A stretch of DNA of 39,615 nt from Volvariella volvacea V23. Lineage: Eukaryota; Basidiomycota; Agaricomycetes; Agaricales; Pluteaceae. Below the pieces are notes generated by a model that was given only the letters and a program-made list of their open reading frames with translations, searched no databases and was not told where the DNA came from. How positions within the stretch are numbered: the stretch's first letter is position 1; each line of letters begins with the position of its first letter. Of the stretch, positions 1 through 10,976 are shown piece by piece. The stretch lies in assembly GCA_000349905.1 (NCBI GenBank), contig KB722739.1, positions 2,264,227 through 2,303,841 of the forward strand, read 5' to 3'. Position numbers and translations under genes: made by a program.

Positions 1-1
1 A

Positions 2-1089
2 ACCCCCCCAGGCGGAGGAGGAACATTCGGCGTCGTCCTCGAAGCAACCGTCCTCGCCTCTCCCCCCGTCACACTCCAAACCCTCATCCTCACCTTCCGC
101 GCCCCTCCCGGCGACCGCTCGCTCACCCAACGGCTCTGGACGGTCCTCACGGACAACCAGCTCCGCTGGGCAGACGAAGGCTGGGGCGGGTTCTCGACCT
201 CCCAGATCGCCATCCTGGTCAACCCCGTCATGGGCCAGACAGAGGCCAGGGAGTCGCTGCAGCCGATGATTGAGCTTGGGGAGCAGTTCAAGGCTGAGGG
301 CGTTGAAAATGTTCAGCTGATCGTGACCGAGTTCCCATCGTGGGCTGCGTTTTTCACTGCCTTCACCGCGGACCACGTCGCTGTAAGTCTCCACTCCCGT
401 CTTTCCACCACTCACCCAGTCGAGCTCATGCCCCCCTTCCTTCCTAGGCTGTAGGCCAGTCCCTCGCACTCGCATCCCGTCTCATCCCCAAATCCTCCTT
501 CTCAACACCCTCCTCCCGCTCCTCCCTCGTCTCCAGCCTGCTCGCGACGCAATCGACCACACCGAGCCTCATCATCCTCATCACCGCTCCGACGTCGTAC
601 CAGCCCCTCCCCGGCCCCGAGGGCCGAACGAGCGTGACGGAGGCGTGGAGAGACGCGGTGTACCACATCACCGTCGTCTCGCCCTGGAACTGGAATGCGA
701 CGGCTGAGGAGAAGGTCGGGGCGTACAGGAGGGTGGGTGAGGCGATTGACCATTTGAGGGAGATCACGCCGGACGCGGCGTATGTGGTGAGTGCGAGTTT
801 GGCTATTATGTTGGGTTGAGAGATGAGCTCAATATTCAATTCCCGTTGGCTACACAGAACGAGGCGGACGTTTATGAGCCGAACTGGCAAGAGTCGTTTT
901 GGGGCTCGAATTACGACGAGTTGTTGGAGATCAAGCAGAAGTATGACCCGGACCACCTGTTGGATTGCTGGCATTGTGGTGAGTGCTGCTGCAGTGGATT
1001 AGATGAGATCCTCCTCGCTGACGCGCGTTGTAGTCGGCTGGCAACCTACGTCTTCACGGTTCTCGTGCTACGTCGACGTTTCGTCATAG
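2..1089 (+). CDS. FAD-linked oxidoreductase with berberine-bridge (BBE) C-terminus, 5' truncated by window edge
   Basis: This is the C-terminal part of a flavin-dependent oxidoreductase of the FAD_binding_4/BBE family. These enzymes oxidise small molecules or sugars and are often secreted in fungi. Exons are 2-382, 448-786, 858-978 and 1034-1089; all three introns are GT-AG and the phases join. The visible protein begins with a glycine-rich PPGGGGTFGVV segment, typical of the end of the FAD-binding fold, then a substrate-domain region. It ends with the BBE motif NEADVYEPNWQESFWGSNY, followed by LLEIKQKYDP and LLDCWHCVGW. The stop is TAG at 1087-1089. The N-terminus, including any signal peptide and the flavin-linking histidine, lies outside the window, so substrate cannot be inferred. 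It is convergent with the next gene, 246 bp away. Family assign is firm; subfamily is not known. Confidence 0.9.
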
Positions 1090-1335
1090 GGACATTCGTA
1101 CATGCGATTGGGATGTTCATTCATGCTTTGAAGATTCTCAATTTGTTCTGGGAACAGGGACATTCATCTCTCGATTAGGATTTTGAGGAATTACAGTAGA
1201 TCTATTTAGACTTGGATCATCCAGCTCTGGTATACAATACACGACAGCAATGATAGAATGATGAGTACACGTATACGTTGTTGGTGCGTGATGTTGGCGC
1301 GACTCAAGGTACAGTGAGAAGAGACAATGTCTGGG

Positions 1336-2899
1336 TTATCTACCCTTTGGTTTCAGGCTCCCATAACCACCGACGTACATCTCTATATGCGCCTTGACAA
1401 GCCGATCCACCTCCAACGGGTCAACAGCTTGGATTTTCATGGGAATGCGCTGCAAGTCATTAAGCGGGATGACAGTAAAATTGTCAGAAATGGGATATTC
1501 AGCCGTGCAACAGCAAGCATACCAAAGCGAATGCGACACCACGGTAGACCCAGTGGAAGAGCTCTTTGAACTCTGGATGGGTCTTGTTGATAGATTTCGA
1601 GGGTGTGGCGGATGTTGGATCCTTGACGGACGAGAGTTGGTGTACGACGCTCATTTTGATAAGCTTCCAAAAGGATAGTCAATGTCAATATAAAACACGG
1701 GGAAGGGAGACGATAGGTGGCTTACGTTCTTGTTGGCTCTCTCTAATTCGGTCTCCCCTTCCTTTGCCTCGTTCTCACTCTCCTTCTTGTCTTTGCTGCT
1801 GGAAGAAGAAACCGGTACTGGGTTACCCATGCTGAAAATGTCGCCGTCTACATCCACAGGCTGCTCTTTCGCCTTGCCCTTCAGATCACTCTTGCTCTTG
1901 GACTTGGTCAGTGGGACGTTGGGGACCTTGAACGATGCGGCGCTTGCCCCGGCTTTAACATCAGATTTACCGCTATCCTTCGATAGCTTTGGTCGTTTGT
2001 TCGTCCCAGCAGCACCTGCACCTACAACGGAAGAACTAGCGGTGCGCTTCAGTTCTCTTGCACTGGGTTGGGACTGGAATAGCTCTTGTTGGGATTTGAT
2101 GAATGCCAGAGGTGGTTTTCGGGGAGTGGGATCATCGGGACGGGGTAGACGGCGCGAAGACAAGGAGAGGGCGGGACGCGGGACTCTGCGGGCTACGATC
2201 AGGCGGAGGGCATTTGGGGGCTGGTCTGGATATGTGGCGGGGGGTGCGAGCTCGGCGAAGATGATCATTTCGGTCGTATCGGGGCCATCTACAAAACACG
2301 GGTGTAAGTCCAGTGGCACTACGAGGGAATATTGCCATACCACTGTCACCAAGAGACACCTTGATGCCTTTGAGTGAGCGCTGAGATTGCCCCTTGGATG
2401 GTGTGGAGGAAGAAGAGGGTGTGGAGGACAAAGGTAGAAGGCAAAATGTATTCTCAAAGTATATTTGCGATATCGCAGCAAAAGGATGAATGTCCCTGCA
2501 AGACGAGTTCCTAAGATAAAAAAGAAGGAAAGGCGGATTCATCACGTACATCTCAATCCCACCACTTTCGTCTAGCCACACCTCATTCATATTGACAGTG
2601 CCCTTGAACTGCAAAGACGGTCGACCGCGCATGCTCTCCAGTGCTAATGCCAGAGGATTTTCGAGTAGCTCATGTTCAGCTGCTTGAGACTCGAGACGCG
2701 CCGAAAACGTCAGGCCATCCAGCAAGAGATGTGAGTCTGGTAAGGACAATGCTCCGCGGTAGAGCAGTCTGTTGGTCGGTGCTCCATTCGACGCGCGAGG
2801 TGTTATCGGTGTTGCCTTGGATCGGAAAAAGACATTGCTCGGTGTCTTTGACGGTGAGCTGATGGTGGCAGGCAGTGGCAGAGATGCGCTGAGCATCAT
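1336..2899 (-). CDS. Protein with Sld7-like C-terminal domain (putative DNA replication initiation factor)
   Basis: Five exons read on the minus strand: 2550-2899, 2341-2495, 1726-2288, 1523-1663 and 1336-1449. Every intron is GT-AG, 52-73 nt, and all phases join, giving about 440 residues. The N-terminal third carries LYRGALSLPDSHLLLDG and NPLALALESMRGRP; the middle is a Ser/Lys/Pro-rich linker with a KRPKLSK basic patch. The C-terminus has HPEFKELFHWVYRGVAFAL followed by VDPLEVDRLVKAHIEMY. From memory this matches the Sld7 C-terminal domain of basidiomycete proteins; yeast Sld7 partners Sld3 in loading Cdc45 at replication origins. The start is taken at a double ATG (2897-2899); an upstream in-frame TTG also exists. 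The frame upstream is closed by a stop near 2966. The function is inferred from family resemblance only. Confidence 0.65.
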
Positions 2900-3686
2900 T
2901 GGAGACGCGCGCTCATTGCCTCTGACGTTAATCAACGGGTCACCTGACTGGCGCGTTGTATGGCCTTATTTTTTCCAGAGCGCGGCGCCAAACAAGGATC
3001 TGGGCGCTACGTTTGGCGCTTCGTTCCACTTTGCGTGCAGGCGACGTCCCCAGACGATCTTATTTTCAGGATGGCACAACTGCAGCGCCCAAAACTCGAA
3101 GACTTTTCTCCACCGAGATAGCCGTCGGTTCGTCTCCCGCTTGGTTGTGGTATCCAGCAACCTGCATCAATTCTTGGTGATTGAATGACTGCCACAGTGA
3201 AATCAGAGAATCTTGGCCGGATTTGCGCGAGATCTTGCTGAGCTAATTTTTCTTTGACTCTGGTACAAGGCAATATCGCAGAGGTGAGTTGCACAATGGT
3301 CCGGAGAGGTGGTGTTGTTGGCATTCTTTTGTCCATGACTCAGTATTACCAAAAACGACAGAGAAAATGAGGTGGCTATTACGACCTGAGGGCTGAGCTC
3401 GCAATTGTGCCTCCACAATTGACATCGTGGTCGCTGCTTGGGTGATCGTGGCCACCGTCCTCAGGTTCGCCATGATTTCCCACACCAAAAGCATACATAT
3501 CTCCATTGCCCTCGGTGACTAAGCAATTCAAATCAACTCCTAACCATCAGAGCTTGCCATCAAGCTCAGGTCAGTGACTGTTGTCCTCCGCGAGTGACCA
3601 CCACCAAACTACGCTCGTTCCCTTTCCTCTTTCATTTTCCCCGCAATCCTTTCCTTTCTTTCCTGGCGCCGGACGCATTCTTTTAC
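2900..3686. promoter_or_regulatory. Divergent intergenic region
   Basis: This 787 bp stretch separates the starts of two divergently transcribed genes and should hold both promoters. Short open frames on the minus strand (for example 3243-3506) have no motif I recognise and would need poor splice sites to extend, so I call no gene. Pyrimidine-rich DNA at 3620-3680 just before the protease start is typical of fungal core promoters. Confidence 0.4.
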
Positions 3687-6118
3687 ATGTTCTTCTACAC
3701 CACTTTTACGCTTGTTTATCTCACGTCCTCCGTCGTTTTTGCGCTGCCTTATGCAGGTCATGCACGTAGTTTGAAGTCTACGGACAACACTCGGAGAGGT
3801 GGGTTCGAGCTGCCCATAACGAGACACGTTGCGCCCAATCGGAGATTGAGAAGGGGTGATTTGAGTGGGTCGATTGGCCTTGGGAACAACGCGGACCTGT
3901 AAGCTTGCATGCCTGATCTGGCCTATATCCTGTCTCTATAACCACCTATTTTAGGTTGTACACCGTTCCCATCGAAATCGACGACACTGTTGCGGCAGTC
4001 AACTTGGGCAAGTACCCCACCATATGTTCAATCAACCTTACGAGTGACACGAACTAGATACTGGCTCAAGCGACCTATGGCTAATAACGGACCAATGTAC
4101 AACGAACACATGCCGAACCGCTAATGCTCTACGCCTTCCTTCCGATTCTGTCACTCCCGCCGGCACAGATGTCCAAATGTTCTACGGCGACTCAACAACG
4201 GGCACATTCGCCAGAGGAACTGTCGGTCGTGCGACAGCCACAATAGCTGGAATAGCCATGGACGATCAACCTTACGGTGCCATAAACGATACAAACAATG
4301 TTATTGTTCAATTTCATACGTCTGGTATATTTGGGCTTGGATTCCCCAGTGGAAGGTGAGTTCGTCTGCCCTTGCTGGGGCCGAGGGCGACGTGGGTTAA
4401 CCGTGGTATGGTGTAGTAAAATACAGGAGGCCGTTGTAACTGCGGAGGTACGTGCAAGCCTGCCACTAGAACTCGCGTTCGCCAAGCTTACCCTCTCTTG
4501 GCGTTTGACAGTCAGGCCCGATTGACGATACGGATGATTTCCTTAGAGCAACGTGGACAGACGGTCCTTTGCTATCTAGGATTTCAATGACCAATGCGTT
4601 AGAGCTTCCCATGTTCAGTGTGCGATACCACTTCATTCCCTTGTGAATATCCGTGTTGCTGATTCATGGATAGATCACGCTTCAACGAAATACTATCGAC
4701 ATTGGTGGACACGGCATGTTGACTGTTGGGAGGCTCCCCGATGGCGTTGATGAATCATCGTTAACCTGGGTCCCCGTTCGACTTTATGAGGTCGAAGATG
4801 GTGGATTGGCACCTCCTAATTTTGCACCTAACGAGGTGGGCAATTAATTATCTCCGTATTCCGTCAATCGTTAATCCATCCCGTTAATAGGTCTATCCTT
4901 TGTGAGTTCTCCTGGAGTCAGCCGTTCTCGGCACTAATAGCCGCTCTCTTCAGCCGCTGGGAGATTGACATTGATGGTGTATTCCTCGACGGCCAACGTA
5001 TCCCCGATTCTCGAATCCCAGCAACTGGTGGTGTGGATTCTCGTCGAACTTCAGCTTTGATTGACACCGTGAGTTCTGCAACAAAAACCTCACGCACGAG
5101 TCTCCTAAGCATCCCCTTCTCTGAACGACACAGGGTAACTCACTCCTTCGAGGACCCAAGGACGTGGTCGACAACATCTTGAGCCGAGTTTCGGACACAT
5201 ACAATCCTTCCGCCGCAGACCCGATAGCTGAGCTTCCCTGCATCAATCCTCGCACGATGGCCTTCCAAATTGGCGGAAAGGTGTGCGATTCCACTCCCAA
5301 TCCACAAATCTACCTCTCAAATTCACTACCTCTCAATCATTTACATAGATGTTCCCTGTCGACCCGAGAGATTTCATTGGTCAACACCGACGCGGAGACG
5401 TCATGACCTGCGTCGCTGACAATCTCGTATCCACCGATGCGCCAAGCATTGGTGCGACCTTCCGATGGAGTTTGGGGGATCCATTCCTGCGATCGTAAGC
5501 GCCAATCCCACTTCTGTCTTACACCCCTCAAACCCACTCACCTGCTGCGCTTCTCGTCCACAGAAACCTGGTCGCATTCCATTACGGCAACCTCACGCAT
5601 CCTTCTGTCGACCCTCCCCGCATCGGGCTCTTATCCCTCGTTCCGTCCAACGCGGACGAGTTGCTCGTGCAAGCTGTCAATGATGCCGTCAATAACGGAG
5701 GCAATTTCGAGGGTAAGCTTACACCCACTTTATTTCGTTCCATTGCATAACAATCTATTCGTATCTTCCATTCCATATAGAAACATTACACTTTGCACCC
5801 ACGGCCAGCGCGGCGGCAGCAGACCAAGTAACCGTCTCACCCGACTTTGCGTCAATCCCAACACCCACCGGATCAGCCAACGTCGGGCCCATCACCCCCG
5901 TCGCTCAACCCAATCCAGACAACAATAACAGCGATAGCGATATCACGGGCACGAACGGCGGTGCTTCTGGAAGCAACAACAACTCTGGCAGTGGAAGTGA
6001 CGCCGATTCGGAAGCACAGCAGAGCGGAAGCACGATGTTGAGACCACCGATACTATTTTCCAGTCCGATTGCGAACCTTGGAGCGTTTTTGATGTTGCTT
6101 TTTGCTTTGATGCTTTGA
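3687..6118 (+). CDS. Secreted A1-family aspartic protease with probable GPI anchor
   Basis: A 589-residue protein from 12 exons: 3687-3898, 3955-4007, 4058-4355, 4417-4447, 4512-4619, 4674-4835, 4891-4901, 4954-5068, 5134-5280, 5349-5494, 5564-5712, 5781-6118. The total is a multiple of three. The start ATG gives a clear signal peptide (MFFYTTFTLVYLTSSVVFAL). Both catalytic aspartates are present: DTGSSDLW at D89 and ALIDTGNS at D329. Between them lie the flap-type QMFYGDSTTGTF segment and GIFGLGFPSG. After the catalytic fold comes a Ser/Asn/Gly-rich linker and a hydrophobic tail (NLGAFLMLLFALML) ending at the stop, as expected for a GPI-anchored cell-surface protease. Oddities: intron 2 (4008-4057) is GC-AG, and exon 7 is only 11 nt. 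A yapsin-like or PEP1-like role is possible but not shown. Confidence 0.9.
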
Positions 6119-6856
6119 GAGGGGTTTGTTGTTCTTTTTGTGGTTCATGCTTGTTCGTTGCTTTGATTGCTTTCGTGGAGCTAGGGGAAGGATTTAATCA
6201 TCACTTTTTAATTGGCTGAAGTTTCTCTTCCATTTTATTTCGTTGCGTTTTGTGTTTAAAATTCAAGGACGCTCGTTGTTCGCTCTATTCCGATTAACCA
6301 CGGACATGGACTGGTTGGCTATTTAGTTGAAAGGGCAGCATGGAGGTTTTTTGTTCATCCTGTCAAAGTAATAGCTATAATAATGTTGGTATCCGGTGTT
6401 GATATACGGATATACGTACGTTTGGTGTCGATATCGATATATCGTGTTATGGTTCATTTATGTGATGGCTATCTTAGTGATCCGATTTTTTGTTGTCACC
6501 GTCGATTGCAGCTTTTCTAGGCCTGTTTTCCGTTCTTTAATTAGACTTCTCGTAGTCCATGTCCTAATTGTCTGGGCAGTTAGGCCCTATGCATGGAAAT
6601 AGGCTAAAGCTACGCTAGCGGGCCGACTGAAAATTATCTGAATAATAACATATCTAGCACATACTGTATGCGGCATATGCGCTATTCAGCTCGCTTCGAA
6701 TCCGTGAGTCTTGCTACTCTGCAAAGAAAGTACGGAAACTTTCCAAAGCTATTATAAATGGTACAACGATCAAGAATGAGAGGAAGCAGTATTAGGAGTT
6801 TGCAATGCCAGCTATAATTCTGCTGGCCATGCGGGACTTACTATGTGGGCGGCGTA

Positions 6857-6873
6857 TATATATATATATATTG
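6857..6873. repeat. (TA)n microsatellite
   Basis: A run of alternating T and A of about 16 bases sits in the intergenic DNA. It is a simple repeat with no further structure visible. Confidence 0.7.
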
Positions 6874-7642
6874 TTCACTCAAATGAGTAGGACCGCTTTG
6901 TACGATAGTCGTTACGGAAAAGATATCTACATGACGTAAATGAAGGGGAAGCCGTGACAAGGCCAGGCTTACTGTACACCAGCCATCATAACACACTGAT
7001 ACCTGCTCATAATGAAAACCTAGGCGTGTCAAGGGCGCGATGTATTAGCGCCTTCCAACAATCCTCAATGAAATATTCGTGACTACTAGATCAGGAACCT
7101 GAAACTCGGTGTCGTACACATTAAAGAGCTGGTGGCCACCTTGTGTTATGGGGCTACAAAGCTGGCAGTCCGACTGTGGCTTATGCCTTTCACTGCGGAC
7201 ACTTTCGATTACAGAATTTCTCATTCCACAGCGAGGCCGGCTGTATGGCGAGTTGTCACATTCGCACAGGTACCTTATCGAGTGAGATGGACTGAATTAC
7301 CTGACAAATGTAGGTTAGTTTCTTTATATGCCGGTGTCATAACTTGGAAAGTTGCATTGGTACCACGTCAGGACCTTCATCTGTATGACCAAAAAGCGCC
7401 CACATCAATTTTGTCTTTTGGGCCTGGTCTGTATACCCCAGACAAATCATTGTGTCCTTTTGTTCTGTTGTTTGTCTACATCTCGTCCTTAATACCCTCA
7501 TTTTCTTCATATGGTGAGTTGTTGTTTATTTTCATAGGGATCATATATTTTTGGTAAGAAAGGCAGTGCTTGTGGGGGTTATTGCCGCGGAATGTAGGGT
7601 TCAATAGTTCTGGAATTATTTCATGTTTAAGGTGTTCTTGGT

Positions 7643-7684
7643 ATACGACCCAGGAGAGTGGATGAGGCATACTTCTGAGCACGG
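7643..7684 (+). repeat. Inverted repeat, left arm
   Basis: This 42 bp stretch matches the reverse complement of 8008-8049 at 35 of 42 positions by my count. The shared core includes TGAGGCATAC and TGAGCA. The arms enclose about 320 bp. It could be the end of a decayed MITE-like element or a relic of an inverted duplication. Confidence 0.6.
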
Positions 7685-8007
7685 AGCACATAAAGCCCCA
7701 TCTGTACATGTACGTTAATTGCTCGAATGGTGTTTTCATGCCAGTTTGCAATGATGCTGTGAAGGTCAACCTAGGGGTTGAACTAGTTTCCGCTTGTATA
7801 TGTCATGCAGAGACCATGGTATTGTATTGCAATAGCAAGGTAGGCATTTCATTCAGTACATTCGCCACTAGAACTCATATGTAGGAATGCTATTAATAGA
7901 ATTTACGTATAGCAGTTCCTAGGTCATCGGAAATCTTCCATATTCGTCAACATTTGCAAATGATAGCCTGCCCATAACGAGATCTTTAATCCGACAATCA
8001 CGGTATA

Positions 8008-8049
8008 CCATGCTCAGGAGTATGCCTCACCCACTCTTCAGGGTCGTGA
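8008..8049 (-). repeat. Inverted repeat, right arm
   Basis: Partner of 7643-7684 in opposite orientation. It ends 130 bp before the start codon of the next gene, so it lies in or near that promoter. Confidence 0.6.
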
Positions 8050-8178
8050 GCATTGTCTTCTGTACCGAAAATCCACAATCCATGTAAGATTGAAGTATTT
8101 GGATGACTCTACAGACATATAAATAGTTGGCCTGCAGTCGTTGTTATCCCCCATCAGCAGCTCTTTGAAGTATTTGAT

Positions 8179-8811
8179 ATGTCTTCTGATAAGGTGGGTT
8201 CGAGTACCAAAGTGCTAGCCTTATCACCTTCTAAGCTACTCTCGCACTTTCCAGATCCCCCGTGAGTAAGTACTACCATACCTTTTGCCATCCATTAAGA
8301 CCTCTACTAATTTCATGACGCTAGCGGATGGAGTGAGGGACTCTATCAACAGATCCTCGAGAGCCTGGCAGCAATCGAGAGGATCGAAGCTGCAGGGGGC
8401 TCAAAAGGATTTATTGAAGCACTCTCTAAGCGCAGCTCCATCCTAGAGGATGTAGTCAAAGCCGATGCACCCCATTTTTCTCAATCAGTTCCGTTCCAAG
8501 CCAAGCTCAGGGCCCAGTTGTTGGACTTCAATGTCGAAATCTCAACTGAAGATGGGCACAGCGCCACATGGCATAAAGCTCCGTGGCTTTCGCCCGTCGA
8601 CAAGGATGTCACTGGTACCTTCTACTTCAACGACTGGGACACGCTCATGTCCGCCGCTAATACATTTTACTTCGATCCGAGCAAGGATGTTGTGCCACTC
8701 AGGATTGATGATGAAGTCGTCGGACAGTTCGCAATCAAGCATAGTACCTCCCCTATGGAAGGTTTCCCACCTGGGTTCGTACTTGAGGGTAGCTTCAATT
8801 GGAAGGCGTAA
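8179..8811 (+). CDS. Small conserved-looking protein of unknown function, copy 1
   Basis: Two exons (8179-8261 and 8325-8811) joined by a 63 nt GT-AG intron give 189 residues with no signal peptide. The N-terminal half contains an amphipathic stretch (EGLYQQILESLAAIERIE, then AAGGSKGFIEALSKRSS). The C-terminal half is rich in alternating polar and aromatic residues: FNVEISTEDGHSATWHK, VTGTFYFNDWDTLMS, and a final EGFPPGFV...GSFNWKA. That pattern suggests a small beta-sandwich or barrel. I do not recognise the family and assign no function. A second, related gene follows 0.8 kb downstream in the same orientation, so this is a tandem duplication. The start codon is supported by an open first exon in the same phase. 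Confidence 0.75.
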
Positions 8812-9649
8812 GGACTCCCTTCCCCCGGTTGAATTGTGTTGACATACAGTTGTTGTTATAGCATCTAGATGGATTCTACTCTGCGAGTCACAATGTGTCT
8901 TATGTAAGCTGTATGGGGCCACGAATTCCTGGTGTGGATATGTTCTAGATTGTTAGCGTTGTATTGCAGATATTGTGGCAAATGTATACTCTTAAACCAA
9001 GTTGCGGGGCCTTTTAAGAGAGTCATAGGAAATTTCAATGGAGTCACCGTAACTTCAAACGGGTTGCGTCCGCCACCGAGGCTGTCGCAGAAAATCGATT
9101 TTATTTTTTAAATAAAATACAATCCATAACCTAACGCACTTAACTCATGTGAATTCGTTTTAAGCTACAGGAATCCTTAATTCAATGAAGGAACATGGCG
9201 ACGTTGGTTGCAATGCACTGCAACTTAACGAAACTATACAGCAAATTTTTGAATCGCATTTGGTATATGAATGCTTTACAAAGAAGACAAAAGGCTATTT
9301 CCCCATCCATTTCAGTTCTATATCCATAGAGTGTAATGTATGTATATCCATGATACCCTTCGTACTCAGTGACGCCTGATGCGCACCTATGGAACTGTAT
9401 ACTAGGAACGTTTCAAGAACGGAATGATCCAGCGACTATCCGACGTCAAAGAAATCCACACAACACTGTGATGATTTGAGCAAATACTGCCTTCTGTTTT
9501 AGAAATACCTAAAAATTATTCCATGGAGGTGACTAGATAGTGCTCTCGCCCGAAAACATGTGAATAGTCGACATACAGCCTTAATTGACCTACCATTGAC
9601 CCCACTCAATAAACACATAGCCAAGTACGAGCTCTTCAAATTGCCTGAC
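8812..9649. other. Intergenic region between the two tandem paralogues
   Basis: About 840 bp with no supported gene. It is somewhat AT-rich around 9090-9180. Just before 9650 the sequence resembles the DNA around the start of copy 1 (agctctt...TCTGATAAGGTGGG), showing that the duplication included the 5' flank. Confidence 0.5.
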
Positions 9650-10279
9650 ATGTTTCTGATAAGGTGGGGAACCCAACTTCTGAGACTCGTCATCTTGCTG
9701 GGCTCTTCTGTGTCCGAATTTAGAGTGAGTGAGTATCATGGCTCTTCCGCCGCATTTCATCGAGAAACAAAATATAACTTGATGCGTTGCTATTAGTAGT
9801 TAGAGCGAAGAGCCCTACGAAATGAACTTCGACATTCACGGGTCGAGAGGATTAAAACTGCAGAGGGCTCTAAAGGCTTCATTGAAGCATTCTTCAGGCG
9901 TCGTCCAGTCGGCGAAATCACCGGGGCTCAGAATGAGCCGCTCAAATTCTCTCAATCAGTTCCATTCACCGCTATACTCTCAACCTCCATCTTTTTCAAC
10001 TTTACAGTTGACGTTACCACCCAAGACGGTCACACTGCCCATTGGGATAAGCAACCATTCTGGCCTGTCAACCGCAAGGTGACTGGTGTCCTCCAATTCG
10101 ACAGTTGGAGCATCCTTATGTCCGGTTCCAACACCTTCACCTTTGATGTGGATAATAACACTGTCCCACTTACCATTGGGGGCAAAGTCGTCGGACAGAT
10201 GATCATCCAGGACAAGGGTTTTACTGAAGGTTTCCCGGAAGGCTTTCAGGTTATAGGTACCTTTGATTGGAAGACGTGA
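9650..10279 (+). CDS. Small protein of unknown function, copy 2 (divergent, possibly decaying)
   Basis: This is a paralogue of the 8179 gene. Shared residues include GSKGFIEA, FSQSVPF, QDGHTAHW, KVTGV, a TFTFDV strand, GGKVVGQ and EGFPEGF...GTFDWKT at the end. An open model exists: exon 9650-9724, intron 9725-9799, exon 9800-10279, 184 residues. However, the first exon is shifted relative to copy 1: one base is missing just after the ATG, so its 25 residues are unrelated to copy 1. In the homologous frame there are a TGA and a TAG, and a further 4-base deficit restores the frame near VERIKTAEGSKGF. The C-terminal 130 residues are therefore conserved and the N-terminus is not. It is either a gene with a re-used N-terminus or an early pseudogene. 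Confidence 0.5.
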
Positions 10280-10976
10280 GTGTTTAAATTTCTGCTCTAG
10301 TTTGGATTGAATAACATTGACTCGCACACTCTGTTCAGCGCCTGAATGTAAATTGCTCCGGGGAGGCGCTAGTGAGCCCCGAGTCAAAGTGTCAACATAC
10401 TTCAGGTTCTTCGCAGTCCCCGTTGTTACATCCTGTTTTTATGCTGTAGAGATTTGGAGGAATATATCCGCGACCGCTGGTAGATTATTGAATAGAGTGA
10501 GCAACGTTGCGATCGATGTTCCTGAATTCAACCTTAACTACTGAACCTGGGCGTCAATCAATATCGAGACGAAATGAGATAATGCTAAGATCATCAAATC
10601 ACCTAAAACGGGCGCCCATATACCAAGCGCGACACGAGGAGTCCATCTGCCTCGGTCTTCCGGTTAGAGTAAATGGACTCCAAACTCCAGTACCGAAATG
10701 CCTCGTGTTAGCCTCACCACCACCAACCCGTTTAACATTCACACCCACCAGACTCATACCAATACTTCAAGAAAAGCGCAAAAGAAATTACTATTTAATA
10801 TTGTTCATCTTTCCTTCATTTGACGACCACACCAGGATCAACACTTTCGGAATCCCATTCCACCTTCAACTACTTACGACCCCCAACTCTCTCTAACGTC
10901 ATCTACCCGACCCACAAAGAAAAAAAGAGCCAAGCCAAGAAAACGTCCCATACATCCCTCGATCCCAAGTTTTTGA
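10280..10976. other. Intergenic region, probable promoter of the 10977 gene
   Basis: About 700 bp with no supported gene. The last 250 bp are C/A-rich on the plus strand with little G, a composition common in fungal promoters and 5' leaders. Confidence 0.4.

Larger units (their letters stand above)
6119..8178. other. 2 kb intergenic region without a recognisable gene
   Basis: No reading frame here resembles a protein I know; the longest (7132-7557, +) has no family pattern and no convincing splice extension. The stretch contains the 3' flank of the protease gene, a short (TA)n tract near 6857-6873, and a pair of ~42 bp inverted repeats listed separately. The last few hundred bases should include the promoter of the 8179 gene. 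Confidence 0.5.

Noticed and set aside
3007..3506. Minus-strand frames upstream of the Sld7-like gene as extra 5' exons
   Set aside because: The downstream protein already has an ATG followed by conserved sequence, a stop lies in frame upstream, and no junction joined convincingly.
7132..7557. 141-codon open frame on the plus strand
   Set aside because: No start context, family pattern, splice extension or hydrophobic organisation distinguishes it from a chance frame in intergenic DNA.
8196..8245. An intron in the first exon of the small-protein gene (gtgggt...ttccag)
   Set aside because: The sequence is open in phase right through, so no intron is needed and the simple model keeps the start codon.
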